A DNA stretch of 8,079 bases from NCBI GenBank assembly GCA_002384815.1, contig DGBN01000013.1, positions 14,930 to 23,008 of the forward strand, given 5' to 3'. The first letter of the stretch is position 1, and each line of letters opens with the position of its first letter. The position numbers were made by a program, and so were the translations under genes. Of the stretch, positions 1-7,071 are shown piece after piece. Source of the DNA: Oxalobacteraceae bacterium UBA4003 (GTDB taxonomy: Bacteria > Pseudomonadota > Gammaproteobacteria > Burkholderiales > Burkholderiaceae_D). The notes beneath the pieces were generated by a model. It made no database searches and was not told the origin of the DNA. It saw only the letters and a program-made list of their open reading frames with translations.

Positions 1-1179
1 ATCTCGTTCATCTCGGGCGTGTCCATGCTGGGCATCGCGCTCGGGGTGGCGGCGCTCATCATCGTGCTGTCGGTGATGAACGGCTTTCAAAAGGAAGTGC
101 GCGACCGCATGCTGTCGGTGCTGTCGCATATAGAAGTATTCGAGCCGTATGGCGGCTTGCCGGACTGGCAAACCACCGCGCGTGAAGTTTTTGCGAACAA
201 GGAAGTGCGCGGCGCCGCACCCTATGTCGATGCGCAGGCGATGATGACGCGCGATGAAACGTTGCGTGGTGTGGCGGTGCGCGGTGTGTTGCCGGATGAA
301 GAACCCAAGGTGTCCGATGTCGCATCGCAGGTCAAGGAAGGGAGCTTGCGTGATTTGCGCTCAGGCGAATTCAATATTGTGCTGGGTAATGAACTGGCGC
401 GCAGCATGCATGCGCAACTGGGCGACAAGGTAACGATGATTGCGCCGCAAGGGCAGGTTACGCCAGCCGGTGTGATTCCACGCCTCAAGCAATTCACCTT
501 GGTCGGTATTTTCGATTCCGGACATTTTGAATACGACTCGACGCTGGCTTTCATCCATATCGACGATGCGATGAAAATGTTCAGGTTGAATGCACCATCC
601 GGTTTGCGTTTGAAAATAGAAGACATGCAGCGGGCACCGCAGGTTGCACTGGATTTGTCGCGCACCTTGAGCGGCGATGTATTGATACGCGACTGGTCCA
701 GGCAGAATCGCAACTGGTTTGCCGCCGTGCAGACCGAGAAGCGCATGATGTTCATCATCCTGACGTTGATTATTGCAGTGGCCGCATTCAATCTGGTCTC
801 GACACTCGTGATGACCGTGACCGACAAGCAGGCCGATATTGCCATCCTGCGCACGCTGGGTGCATCGCCCGGATCCATCATGAAAATCTTCATGATTCAG
901 GGTGCGCTGGTGGGTTTGATCGGCACGGCGATAGGCGTAGGTGGCGGGGTGCTGATTGCCGCTAATATCGATGTCATCGTGCCTTTCATCGAACGTATGC
1001 TGGGTGTGCAGTTCCTGCCCAAGGATATTTATCTGATCAGTTCGCTGCCATCCGATTTGCGCTGGTCCGATGTATGGACCATAGGCGGCGTGGCGGTAGT
1101 GCTGGCATTTCTGGCGACGCTGTACCCAAGCTGGTGGGCTGCCCGCGTAAAACCTGCGGAGGCATTGCGTTATGAGTGA
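1..1179 (+). CDS. lolC: Lipoprotein-releasing ABC transporter permease, LolC/LolE family (5' end missing)
   Basis: Inner-membrane permease of the Lol system, which extracts outer-membrane-destined lipoproteins from the inner membrane with the LolD ATPase and passes them to LolA. The frame is open from base 1 and codes for 392 visible residues. Family members run about 410-420, so roughly 25 N-terminal residues lie upstream; the GTG at 19 is internal, not the start. Four hydrophobic segments are visible (about 16-75, 742-810, 880-980 and 1075-1135), with the large periplasmic domain between the first two, as expected for this family. A proline-containing stretch resembling the LolC Hook that recruits LolA (VTPAGVIPRLKQF) lies near 457-495. 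The FtsX-type region (DKQADIAILRTLGA, about 820-870) looks more like LolE. The C-terminus ends in PAEALRYE, typical of the family. The gene overlaps lolD by 8 bp. Family assignment is secure; LolC versus a hybrid LolF-type protein is not settled. Confidence 0.95.
   Translation: MSFISGVSMLGIALGVAALIIVLSVMNGFQKEVRDRMLSVLSHIEVFEPYGGLPDWQTTAREVFANKEVRGAAPYVDAQAMMTRDETLRGVAVRGVLPDEEPKVSDVASQVKEGSLRDLRSGEFNIVLGNELARSMHAQLGDKVTMIAPQGQVTPAGVIPRLKQFTLVGIFDSGHFEYDSTLAFIHIDDAMKMFRLNAPSGLRLKIEDMQRAPQVALDLSRTLSGDVLIRDWSRQNRNWFAAVQTEKRMMFIILTLIIAVAAFNLVSTLVMTVTDKQADIAILRTLGASPGSIMKIFMIQGALVGLIGTAIGVGGGVLIAANIDVIVPFIERMLGVQFLPKDIYLISSLPSDLRWSDVWTIGGVAVVLAFLATLYPSWWAARVKPAEALRYE
1158..1162 (+). promoter_or_regulatory. 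Shine-Dalgarno of lolD
   Basis: GGAGG lies nine bases before the ATG at 1172, inside the last codons of the permease gene. It supports that ATG as the lolD start and suggests coupled translation of the two transporter subunits. Confidence 0.75.
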
Positions 1180-1858
1180 ACATGTACTGGCTTGCCGTGA
1201 TCTTGCGAAGACTTTCACGCAAGGAAAATACGCGGTCGATGTATTGAAGGACGTCAATCTCGATATCGTCAAGGGCGAGCGGGTGGCGATCGTCGGTGCT
1301 TCTGGTTCGGGCAAATCGACCTTGCTGCATTTACTGGGCGGGCTGGATACGCCGAGCGCCGGTTCGGTGACCTTGCTGAATCAGGATTTTGCCAGCCTGG
1401 ATGAAAAGACGCGCGGTAATCTGCGCAATCGATCACTGGGCTTCGTGTATCAATTTCATCATCTGCTGCCGGAATTTTCGGCTCTGGATAACGTCGCGAT
1501 GCCGCTGATGATACGTCGCATGCCGCGTGCGGAAGCGCATGAGGTCGCGCGGGCGATTCTGTCGCGTGTTGGCCTCGAACATCGAGTGACGCATGTGCCG
1601 GGCGAATTGTCCGGTGGTGAACGCCAGCGCGTTGCTCTGGCGCGTGCGTTGGTGACGCAGCCGGCCTGCGTGCTGGCTGATGAGCCGACCGGCAATCTGG
1701 ATCGGCACACGGCGCAAAAAACTTTCGACCTGATGCTGGAATTGTCGCGTACGCTGGGTACTGCATTCGTGATCGTTACGCACGATATCGAACTGGCGAC
1801 GCATTGCGACCGCATCCTGCGTTTATCGGAAGACGGGTTGCAGCCTTATAGCGATTGA
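1172..1858 (+). CDS. lolD: Lipoprotein-releasing system ATP-binding protein LolD
   Basis: Cytoplasmic ATPase of the Lol transporter; it powers release of lipoproteins from the inner membrane to the carrier LolA. The 228-residue protein matches the usual LolD length. Visible ABC elements in order: Walker A GASGSGKST (42-50), Q-loop glutamine in YQFHHLLPEF (Q94), signature LSGGE (146-150), Walker B with catalytic glutamate in VLADEPTG (E171), D-loop NLD, and H-loop histidine in VTHD (H204). The YQFHHLLPEFSALDNVAMP stretch is characteristic of the LolD/MacB branch. The start at ATG 1172 is supported by a GGAGG nine bases upstream. It overlaps the permease stop by 8 bp, so the two are almost certainly co-transcribed and translationally coupled. 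All key residues are present. Confidence 0.97.
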   Translation: MSEHVLACRDLAKTFTQGKYAVDVLKDVNLDIVKGERVAIVGASGSGKSTLLHLLGGLDTPSAGSVTLLNQDFASLDEKTRGNLRNRSLGFVYQFHHLLPEFSALDNVAMPLMIRRMPRAEAHEVARAILSRVGLEHRVTHVPGELSGGERQRVALARALVTQPACVLADEPTGNLDRHTAQKTFDLMLELSRTLGTAFVIVTHDIELATHCDRILRLSEDGLQPYSD

Positions 1859-1929
1859 ATTTATCGGTGTCTGGATCGATATGAATGATGTCCGCATCTG
1901 CTTCCATCGTTTGATTGCCGTTCACTGAC

Positions 1930-2727
1930 ATGTGGATCGATACGCACTGTCATCTGGATGCGGCAGAATTTGCGGCTGAAGAAGATACCGTTGCGGCGAG
2001 CGCGCTGCAACAAGGCGTGGCGATGATCGTGCTGCCGGCCGTTGCGCACGACAACTTCGCCACGGTCGCAGCGCTGGCACACAAGCACGTCAATTGCACG
2101 TACGCGCTCGGCATCCATCCGATTTACGTGCCGCAGGCGCAGGAAGGCGATCTTGCAGCCATGCGCGTAGCGGTTGAGGCAGCGATGGATAACCCCCGTT
2201 TTGTTGCCATAGGCGAGATTGGTCTGGACTTTTTTGTCCCTGCGTTGACGACACCGGCCATGCGTGAAAAACAGGAGTTTTTCTACGTCGAGCAACTGAA
2301 GATTGCACGCGATTTCGGTTTGCCGGTATTACTGCATGTACGTAAATCACAGGACAGTATTTTGAAATACCTGCGGCGCATCAAGGTCACCGGTGGTATT
2401 GCACACGCATTCAACGGCAGTTTTCAGCAAGCTGAAACCTTCATCGAGCTGGGATTCAAGCTCGGTTTCGGCGGCGCGATGACTTTCACCCGTGCATTGC
2501 AGATTCGTCGTCTGGCGACGACCCTGCCGCTTACTTCCATCGTGCTGGAAACGGATGCGCCGGATATTTCTCCCGCCTGGCTGCATCCGCAACGCAACAG
2601 CCCGGAACAATTGCCGCGTATAGGTCAGACCCTGGCTGAATTGCGCGATGTGCCGGTTACGGCAATTGCACGCATCACCTCTGCCAATGCGCTAGCCGCG
2701 ATGCCGCGACTGGCTGCTCTCACGTAA
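1930..2727 (+). CDS. TatD-family metal-dependent hydrolase (YjjV-like)
   Basis: Probable cytoplasmic metal-dependent hydrolase of the TatD superfamily. Members such as E. coli TatD act as DNases; the substrate here is not known. From ATG 1930 it is 265 residues, a normal length. Metal-site motifs are complete: H6 and H8 in IDTHCHLD, E96 in GEIGLD, H136 in LLHVR, H159 in AHAFNG and D209 in ETDAP. The ETDAPDISP and RNSPEQLPRI segments and the GGAMTF motif resemble E. coli YjjV more than TatD, although such genes are often labelled tatD. I chose ATG 1930 because it puts MWIDTHCHLD at the N-terminus, as in the family; a TTG at 1915 would add only five residues. No clear Shine-Dalgarno precedes either. 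The gene follows lolD after 71 bp, and comEC starts seven bases after its stop, so it is probably part of the same operon. Confidence 0.93.
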   Translation: MWIDTHCHLDAAEFAAEEDTVAASALQQGVAMIVLPAVAHDNFATVAALAHKHVNCTYALGIHPIYVPQAQEGDLAAMRVAVEAAMDNPRFVAIGEIGLDFFVPALTTPAMREKQEFFYVEQLKIARDFGLPVLLHVRKSQDSILKYLRRIKVTGGIAHAFNGSFQQAETFIELGFKLGFGGAMTFTRALQIRRLATTLPLTSIVLETDAPDISPAWLHPQRNSPEQLPRIGQTLAELRDVPVTAIARITSANALAAMPRLAALT

Positions 2728-2734
2728 GCCGCTG

Positions 2735-5146
2735 ATGCGCAGCGTGATTATCGGCTTTGTCGCCGGTGCCGCCTGGCTGCAGATGCAAGCGTCGCTGCCG
2801 CATTATTCCCTGATTATTTTTCTCATCGTCGCTGCCTGCCTGCTGGCAGCGTTTGCCCGCCGCAGCTTTGCGCGTCAATTCAGAATTCTTTTGCTTGCTG
2901 GGATGGGTGCATTGCTGGGTTTTGTGTGGGCGGCGCTGTTTGCACAGTATTACCTGGCCGAGGAGTTACCGAAAAATCTGGAAGGCCAGGATATTACGGT
3001 TGTGGGTACGATAGACAGCATGCCCAGTTATTTCGAACGCGGCCTGCGGTTCAATTTTGCAGTCGAAAAGATGCTGGGAGCGGAAGGCACGGAGCGTGTC
3101 ATTCCTGCCAGACTGGCCTTGTCCTGGTATTCGGCTTTTCATGGGGATGAGATGCAGGAGCTTGCCGAAGTTCAGCCGGGTGAACGCTGGCAATTTACCG
3201 TCCGCTTGCGCCGCCCGCACGGCAACGCCAATCCGCATGGCTTCGATTACGAAATGTGGTTGCTGGAGCAAAATATTCGGGCGACTGGCTATATACGCCA
3301 CGACCAAGCCGGTTTGAAGAATGTGCGGCTGGACAACTTCGTCCTCAGTTTTAATAATATTGTCGAACGTTGTCGCACTCGCTTGCGGGAGCGAGTGCAG
3401 AACATCCTTCGTGACAAGCCCTACGCCGGGGTGATCGTGGCGCTGGTGGTGGGCGATCAGCGTGCCATCAGCCAAGCGGATTGGAGCGTGTTCAATCGAA
3501 CAGGAATCTCGCATCTGGTTTCGATTTCAGGATTGCATATCACTATGGTCGCCGCCTTGTTTTCCGGCTTGATTTTTGCGCTGTGGCGACGTTCTTTTTT
3601 TACGATGGCGCGTTTGCCGCTGATGCTGCCAGCCCAAAAAGCGGCTGCATTGGCGGGCATGCTGGCGGCGACTGTCTATGTCTTTCTGGCAGGCTCGGGC
3701 GTGCCGGCGCAACGCACGTTGATCATGCTCACGGTGGTCGCCTTGGCCTTGTGGTGCGGACGCATTACCAGCGTTTCGCATGTGTTGTGCCTGGCTTTGG
3801 GCCTGGTGGTTTTATTCGATCCGTGGGCGATGCTGGGCCCGGGCTTCTGGTTGTCGTTCGGGGCGGTGGCGGTTATTTTGTATGTCAGCGTCGGTCGGGC
3901 TGCTGCCAACGGCTATGCGGAAAAACCGCGTTGGCGCACCGTGTTGAAGGGTGCCACATTGACGCAATATGCGGTGACGCTGGGTTTGGTGCCACTGACG
4001 ATTCTCCTGTTCGGCCAGGCATCGCTGGTGAGCCCGCTGGCCAATGCGGTTGCGATTCCGCTGGTCAGTTTCCTGGTGACGCCGCTGGCGCTGCTTGGCA
4101 GCATATTGCCTGCTCCATTGTCGGTTTGGTGCCTGGGCCTCGCACATTTTTTCGTGGCCGAATTGGCGCAGGTGCTGAACTGGCTGAGCGGATTTCCGCT
4201 GGCAGTGTGGACGGTGCCGATTCCAGACTGGTGGATGTTCGTACTGGCGCTGATCGGCACGATCTGGATGCTGGCACCGCGCGGATGGCCGGCACGCTAT
4301 CTCGGCCTTTTTGCCTGGCTGCCGCTGGTGTTGAATACGCCTGCGCATCCGCGTGCGGGAGAAATGTGGGTGACGGCATTTGACGTCGGGCAGGGGATGG
4401 CGCTGCTGATAGAAACTGAAAAACATCGTTTTCTATACGACACCGGCCCAACGTATTCACCGGAGTCGGATGGCGGGAATCGCGTGATCCTGCCTTACTT
4501 GCGCGCACGCGGCATCAATACGCTGGATGGCATCATGATTACGCACAGCGATATGGATCATGCCGGCGGCGCCTTGTCTATCATGAAGGAAGTTAAGGTC
4601 GGCCGCGTTTCATCTTCGCTGTCGCTGGAACATCCGATTGTGCGTGCTGCGCCGCTGCATGAACGCTGCATTGCCGGACAATCCTGGCAGTGGGATGGCG
4701 TTGATTTTTCTCTGCTGCACCCGACGGCGGCCAGCTACGACAGCGAAAAGTGGAAACCGAATGCCCGCAGTTGCACCTTGAAAGTGACGCTGAACGGCCG
4801 GGCCATTCTGTTGCCCGGCGATATCGAGGCGGCACAGGAAGCCGAACTGCTTGCAGGCCAGCCAGCGGAACTGGCCGCGGATGTGCTGCTGGCGCCGCAT
4901 CACGGTAGCGGTACATCATCGACACGGGCATTCCTGCAGGCGGTACAACCGCAGCTGGTATTGTTTCAGGTCGGTTATCGCAATCGGTATCGACACCCCA
5001 AGCAGGAAGTCTTCGAGCGTTACGGCGCATTGGGTATTCGGCGTTTGCGTAGCGACGAGGCGGGCGCGATTTCGCTGCGTTTCGGTGCGGCGCTAGAGGT
5101 CAGCGAATATCGTCGGCAGCATGTCCGTTACTGGTACGGGCGATGA
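2735..5146 (+). CDS. comEC: DNA internalization-related competence protein ComEC/Rec2
   Basis: Polytopic inner-membrane protein thought to form the channel that carries single-stranded DNA into the cytoplasm during natural transformation. Its 803 residues fit the proteobacterial full-length form. Domains in order: two or three N-terminal membrane segments (about 1-70); a DUF4131 region (about 80-190) with the hallmark NPHGFDYEMWLLEQNIRATG; the multi-helix Competence domain (about 225-515) with the conserved NRTGISHLVSISGLHIT (254-270) and VSPLANAVAIPLVSF; and a C-terminal metallo-beta-lactamase-like domain (about 543-790). The last has FDVGQG (549-554), THSDMDHAGG (603-612), PNARSCTL, LPGDIE and PHHGSG (721-726). 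The HxDxDH variant in place of HxHxDH is usual in ComEC. The frame is unbroken. The start is ATG 2735, seven bases after the upstream stop, without a clear Shine-Dalgarno, so translational coupling is likely. Presence of the gene alone does not show that the organism is competent. Confidence 0.96.
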   Translation: MRSVIIGFVAGAAWLQMQASLPHYSLIIFLIVAACLLAAFARRSFARQFRILLLAGMGALLGFVWAALFAQYYLAEELPKNLEGQDITVVGTIDSMPSYFERGLRFNFAVEKMLGAEGTERVIPARLALSWYSAFHGDEMQELAEVQPGERWQFTVRLRRPHGNANPHGFDYEMWLLEQNIRATGYIRHDQAGLKNVRLDNFVLSFNNIVERCRTRLRERVQNILRDKPYAGVIVALVVGDQRAISQADWSVFNRTGISHLVSISGLHITMVAALFSGLIFALWRRSFFTMARLPLMLPAQKAAALAGMLAATVYVFLAGSGVPAQRTLIMLTVVALALWCGRITSVSHVLCLALGLVVLFDPWAMLGPGFWLSFGAVAVILYVSVGRAAANGYAEKPRWRTVLKGATLTQYAVTLGLVPLTILLFGQASLVSPLANAVAIPLVSFLVTPLALLGSILPAPLSVWCLGLAHFFVAELAQVLNWLSGFPLAVWTVPIPDWWMFVLALIGTIWMLAPRGWPARYLGLFAWLPLVLNTPAHPRAGEMWVTAFDVGQGMALLIETEKHRFLYDTGPTYSPESDGGNRVILPYLRARGINTLDGIMITHSDMDHAGGALSIMKEVKVGRVSSSLSLEHPIVRAAPLHERCIAGQSWQWDGVDFSLLHPTAASYDSEKWKPNARSCTLKVTLNGRAILLPGDIEAAQEAELLAGQPAELAADVLLAPHHGSGTSSTRAFLQAVQPQLVLFQVGYRNRYRHPKQEVFERYGALGIRRLRSDEAGAISLRFGAALEVSEYRRQHVRYWYGR
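3375..3398 (+). repeat. Perfect 9-bp inverted repeat inside comEC
   Basis: GCACTCGCT at 3375-3383 and AGCGAGTGC at 3390-3398 are exact reverse complements with a six-base loop. They lie in codons for an arginine/glutamate-rich stretch (RTRLRERVQ) between DUF4131 and the Competence domain. No T-tract follows, so it is not a terminator. It may be a chance product of the coding sequence. Confidence 0.4.
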
Positions 5147-5151
5147 GAGTG

Positions 5152-5169
5152 AGCGCAAGATGCGCTTTT
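5152..5169 (+). terminator. Weak terminator-like hairpin after comEC
   Basis: AGCGCA (5152-5157) and TGCGCT (5161-5166) can pair around a three-base loop, followed by three more T residues, starting six bases after the comEC stop. The stem is short and the T-tract minimal, so termination would be weak or dependent on other factors. It is the only candidate between comEC and pyrG. Confidence 0.35.
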
Positions 5170-5266
5170 CACCCGGCAAAGTGAGCAGGCATGCGTATTC
5201 GGCGCAGTTTGCAAAAATGGCTGTTTAAATTCCTCGGGAAACGTCGGAGAACGGTAGGGTTTGGGG

Positions 5267-5272
5267 TATAAT
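5267..5272 (+). promoter_or_regulatory. pyrG: Probable -10 element of the pyrG promoter
   Basis: A perfect TATAAT lies 37 bases before the pyrG start codon in the only sizeable non-coding stretch of the window. At the proper distance (about 5243-5250) there is no good -35 match, and no extended -10 TG is present. Transcription would begin near 5279-5281, giving a leader of only about 30 bases. That pyrG has its own promoter is inferred from position and the consensus match. Confidence 0.5.
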
Positions 5273-5287
5273 TTGAATTTCCCGCAC

Positions 5288-5301
5288 GTGCCGTTCGGCA
5301 C
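5288..5301 (+). promoter_or_regulatory. pyrG: Leader hairpin directly before pyrG
   Basis: GTGCC (5288-5292) pairs with GGCAC (5297-5301) around a GTTC loop; a sixth G-C pair is possible with a two-base loop. It ends eight bases before the ATG and occupies the usual Shine-Dalgarno position; the remaining CCTTCCGTA has no purine-rich SD. It could influence ribosome loading. A regulatory role is inferred only. Confidence 0.35.
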
Positions 5302-5309
5302 CTTCCGTA

Positions 5310-6968
5310 ATGACCAAGTTTGTATTCGTAACTGGCGGTGTTGTGTCTTCCCTTGGCAAAGGGATTGCCGCCGCCTCTCTCGCCGCGATTCTTGAATCCC
5401 GCGGCCTCAAAGTCACTCTCCTCAAGCTCGATCCGTACATCAACGTCGATCCCGGCACGATGAGCCCATTCCAGCACGGTGAAGTCTTCGTGACCGAAGA
5501 TGGTGCCGAGACCGATCTCGATCTCGGTCACTATGAACGTTTCATCACTGCGAAGATGCGCAAGGTGAACAACTTCACGACCGGCCAGATTTACGAATCG
5601 GTGATCCGCAAGGAGCGCCGCGGTGAATATCTGGGCAAGACGGTGCAAGTCATCCCCCATATCACCAATGAAATCCAGGAATATATCCATCGCGGTGCCG
5701 AAGGTTTTGATGTCGCGCTGGTAGAAATCGGCGGCACTGTCGGCGATATCGAATCGCTGCCTTTCCTCGAAGCTGCACGTCAACTGAGTCTGCGCGCCGG
5801 TCGCAACGCGGCCGCCTTCGTTCATCTGACGCTGGTGCCGTATCTGGTTTCTGCTGGTGAATTGAAAACCAAGCCAACTCAGCACAGTGTGCAAAAGCTG
5901 CGCGAAATCGGTATTTCGCCGGACGCTTTGTTGTGCCGTGCCGACCGTCCGATTCCGGACGACGAACGCGCCAAGATTTCGCTGTTCTCGAACGTCCAGG
6001 AAGAGGCCGTTATTTCGGTGTGGGATGCGGATACAATTTACAAGATTCCGCAAATGCTGCACGACCAGGGTCTGGATCGCATCGTCTGCGAAAAACTCGC
6101 GCTGTCGCCGAAACCGGCTGATCTGTCGGTCTGGACCAGACTGGTGCATGCGCTGGAAAATCCCAAGCATAGTGTCACCATCGGCATGGTCGGCAAGTAT
6201 GTCGATCTGACTGAATCGTACAAATCGCTGACCGAGGCCTTGCGTCACGCCGGCATTCATACCGAAAGCCGCGTCAATATCGAATATCTGGACTCCGAAG
6301 AAATCGAAGTCAATGGCCCGCAATGTCTGGCCAAATACGATGCGATTCTGGTGCCTGGCGGTTTCGGCAAGCGCGGTGTGGAAGGCAAGATCGCTGCTGC
6401 CCGTTTTGCGCGCGAACACGCGATTCCCTATTTCGGAATCTGTTTGGGCATGCAGGTTGCACTGATTGAATATGCACGCAATATGGCCGGCCTGAGCAAG
6501 GCGAATTCGACTGAGTTCGATCCGGAGACCGAGCAGCCGGTAGTGGCCTTGATCAATGAGTGGCAGAACCACGATGGCAAGGTTGAGCGTCGCGATCTGA
6601 ATTCCGATCTGGGCGGCACCATGCGTCTGGGTTCGCAAACCTGCTCGGTCAAGTCGGGTACGCTGGCGGCAGAAATTTATGGCAATGAAGTAACCGAACG
6701 TCATCGCCATCGTTATGAAGCGAATAATCATTACCTTGGTCGCGTTGAAGAAGCAGGCCTGATCGTGTCGGCACGTACACCGACCGAATCGCTGTGTGAA
6801 ATCATGGAATTGCCGCGTAGCGGCGAGCATGCGCATCCCTGGTATGTCGGTGTGCAGTATCATCCGGAGTTCAATTCAACACCGCGCGATGGACATCCTT
6901 TGTTCATTTCGTTCATCAAGGCGGCATTGGCGCACAAACAGGTTGCGGAGTCGAAAAAAGTGGCATGA
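5310..6968 (+). CDS. pyrG: CTP synthase (glutamine-hydrolysing)
   Basis: Cytosolic enzyme making CTP from UTP, ATP and glutamine, the last step of de novo pyrimidine nucleotide synthesis. The complete 552-residue protein aligns in sense with E. coli PyrG across its length. The N-terminal synthetase domain (about 1-270) has the P-loop region VTGGVVSSLGKG (7-18), KLDPYINVDPGTMSP, and the Mg-site residues D71 and E140 (EIGGTVGDIESLPF). The C-terminal class I glutamine amidotransferase domain (about 288-545) has the GICLGMQ nucleophile C378 and the H518/E520 pair in YHPEF. The start at ATG 5310 gives MTKFVFVTGG, the expected family N-terminus, despite no visible Shine-Dalgarno. A TATAAT box lies 37 bases upstream. 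The first 75 or so codons use leucine and serine codons unlike the rest of the gene. eno follows after 103 bp. Confidence 0.98.
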   Translation: MTKFVFVTGGVVSSLGKGIAAASLAAILESRGLKVTLLKLDPYINVDPGTMSPFQHGEVFVTEDGAETDLDLGHYERFITAKMRKVNNFTTGQIYESVIRKERRGEYLGKTVQVIPHITNEIQEYIHRGAEGFDVALVEIGGTVGDIESLPFLEAARQLSLRAGRNAAAFVHLTLVPYLVSAGELKTKPTQHSVQKLREIGISPDALLCRADRPIPDDERAKISLFSNVQEEAVISVWDADTIYKIPQMLHDQGLDRIVCEKLALSPKPADLSVWTRLVHALENPKHSVTIGMVGKYVDLTESYKSLTEALRHAGIHTESRVNIEYLDSEEIEVNGPQCLAKYDAILVPGGFGKRGVEGKIAAARFAREHAIPYFGICLGMQVALIEYARNMAGLSKANSTEFDPETEQPVVALINEWQNHDGKVERRDLNSDLGGTMRLGSQTCSVKSGTLAAEIYGNEVTERHRHRYEANNHYLGRVEEAGLIVSARTPTESLCEIMELPRSGEHAHPWYVGVQYHPEFNSTPRDGHPLFISFIKAALAHKQVAESKKVA

Positions 6969-7008
6969 CGAACCAGCGGCTCGGTCGTGTCATTCGTAGA
7001 CGACGGCC

Positions 7009-7036
7009 TTGCGAGTCGCTGCAGTCGAGTCAAAAT
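7009..7036 (+). promoter_or_regulatory. eno: Possible sigma-70 promoter of eno
   Basis: TTGCGA (7009-7014) and CAAAAT (7031-7036) each match four of six consensus positions with a 16-base spacer, which would start transcription near 7043. The match is mediocre; eno could equally be read through from pyrG, since I see no terminator in the 103-bp gap. Confidence 0.25.
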
Positions 7037-7059
7037 CGTTATCAAGAAATTTGCTGATT

Positions 7060-7065
7060 AGGGAG
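7060..7065 (+). promoter_or_regulatory. eno: Shine-Dalgarno of eno
   Basis: AGGGAG ends six bases before the ATG at 7072. It is the clearest ribosome binding site of the window, fits a highly expressed glycolytic gene, and fixes the eno start. Confidence 0.8.
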
Positions 7066-7071
7066 AAATAG

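Noticed and set aside
603..612. Suspicion that the ComEC nuclease-like domain was degenerate because HxHxDH is replaced by HxDxDH (this motif is at residues 603-612 of ComEC, bases about 4541-4570)
   Set aside because: The HxDxDH form is the normal ComEC variant, also seen in Bacillus subtilis ComEC, so it is not evidence of inactivation.
1872..1942. A direct repeat TGGATCGATA at 1872-1881 and 1933-1942 flanking the hydrolase start
   Set aside because: Ten bases, two copies, one of them inside the conserved WIDTHCHLD codons; too short to distinguish from chance, with no mobile-element context.
3481..4383. A 300-codon + strand frame inside comEC
   Set aside because: It is an out-of-frame shadow of the membrane domain; the comEC frame carries all the conserved motifs through this stretch and the alternative product is low-complexity Gly/Ala/Arg-rich.
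5169..6863. A 564-codon open frame on the minus strand covering almost all of pyrG
   Set aside because: It lies antisense to a fully conserved CTP synthase, its translation shows no recognisable family motifs, and long antisense frames arise readily when TTA, CTA and TCA codons are rare in the sense gene.
6984..7004. A possible hairpin after pyrG (GTCGT pairing with ACGAC)
   Set aside because: The stem is only 5 bp, the loop is 11 bases and no T-tract follows, so it does not qualify as a terminator.
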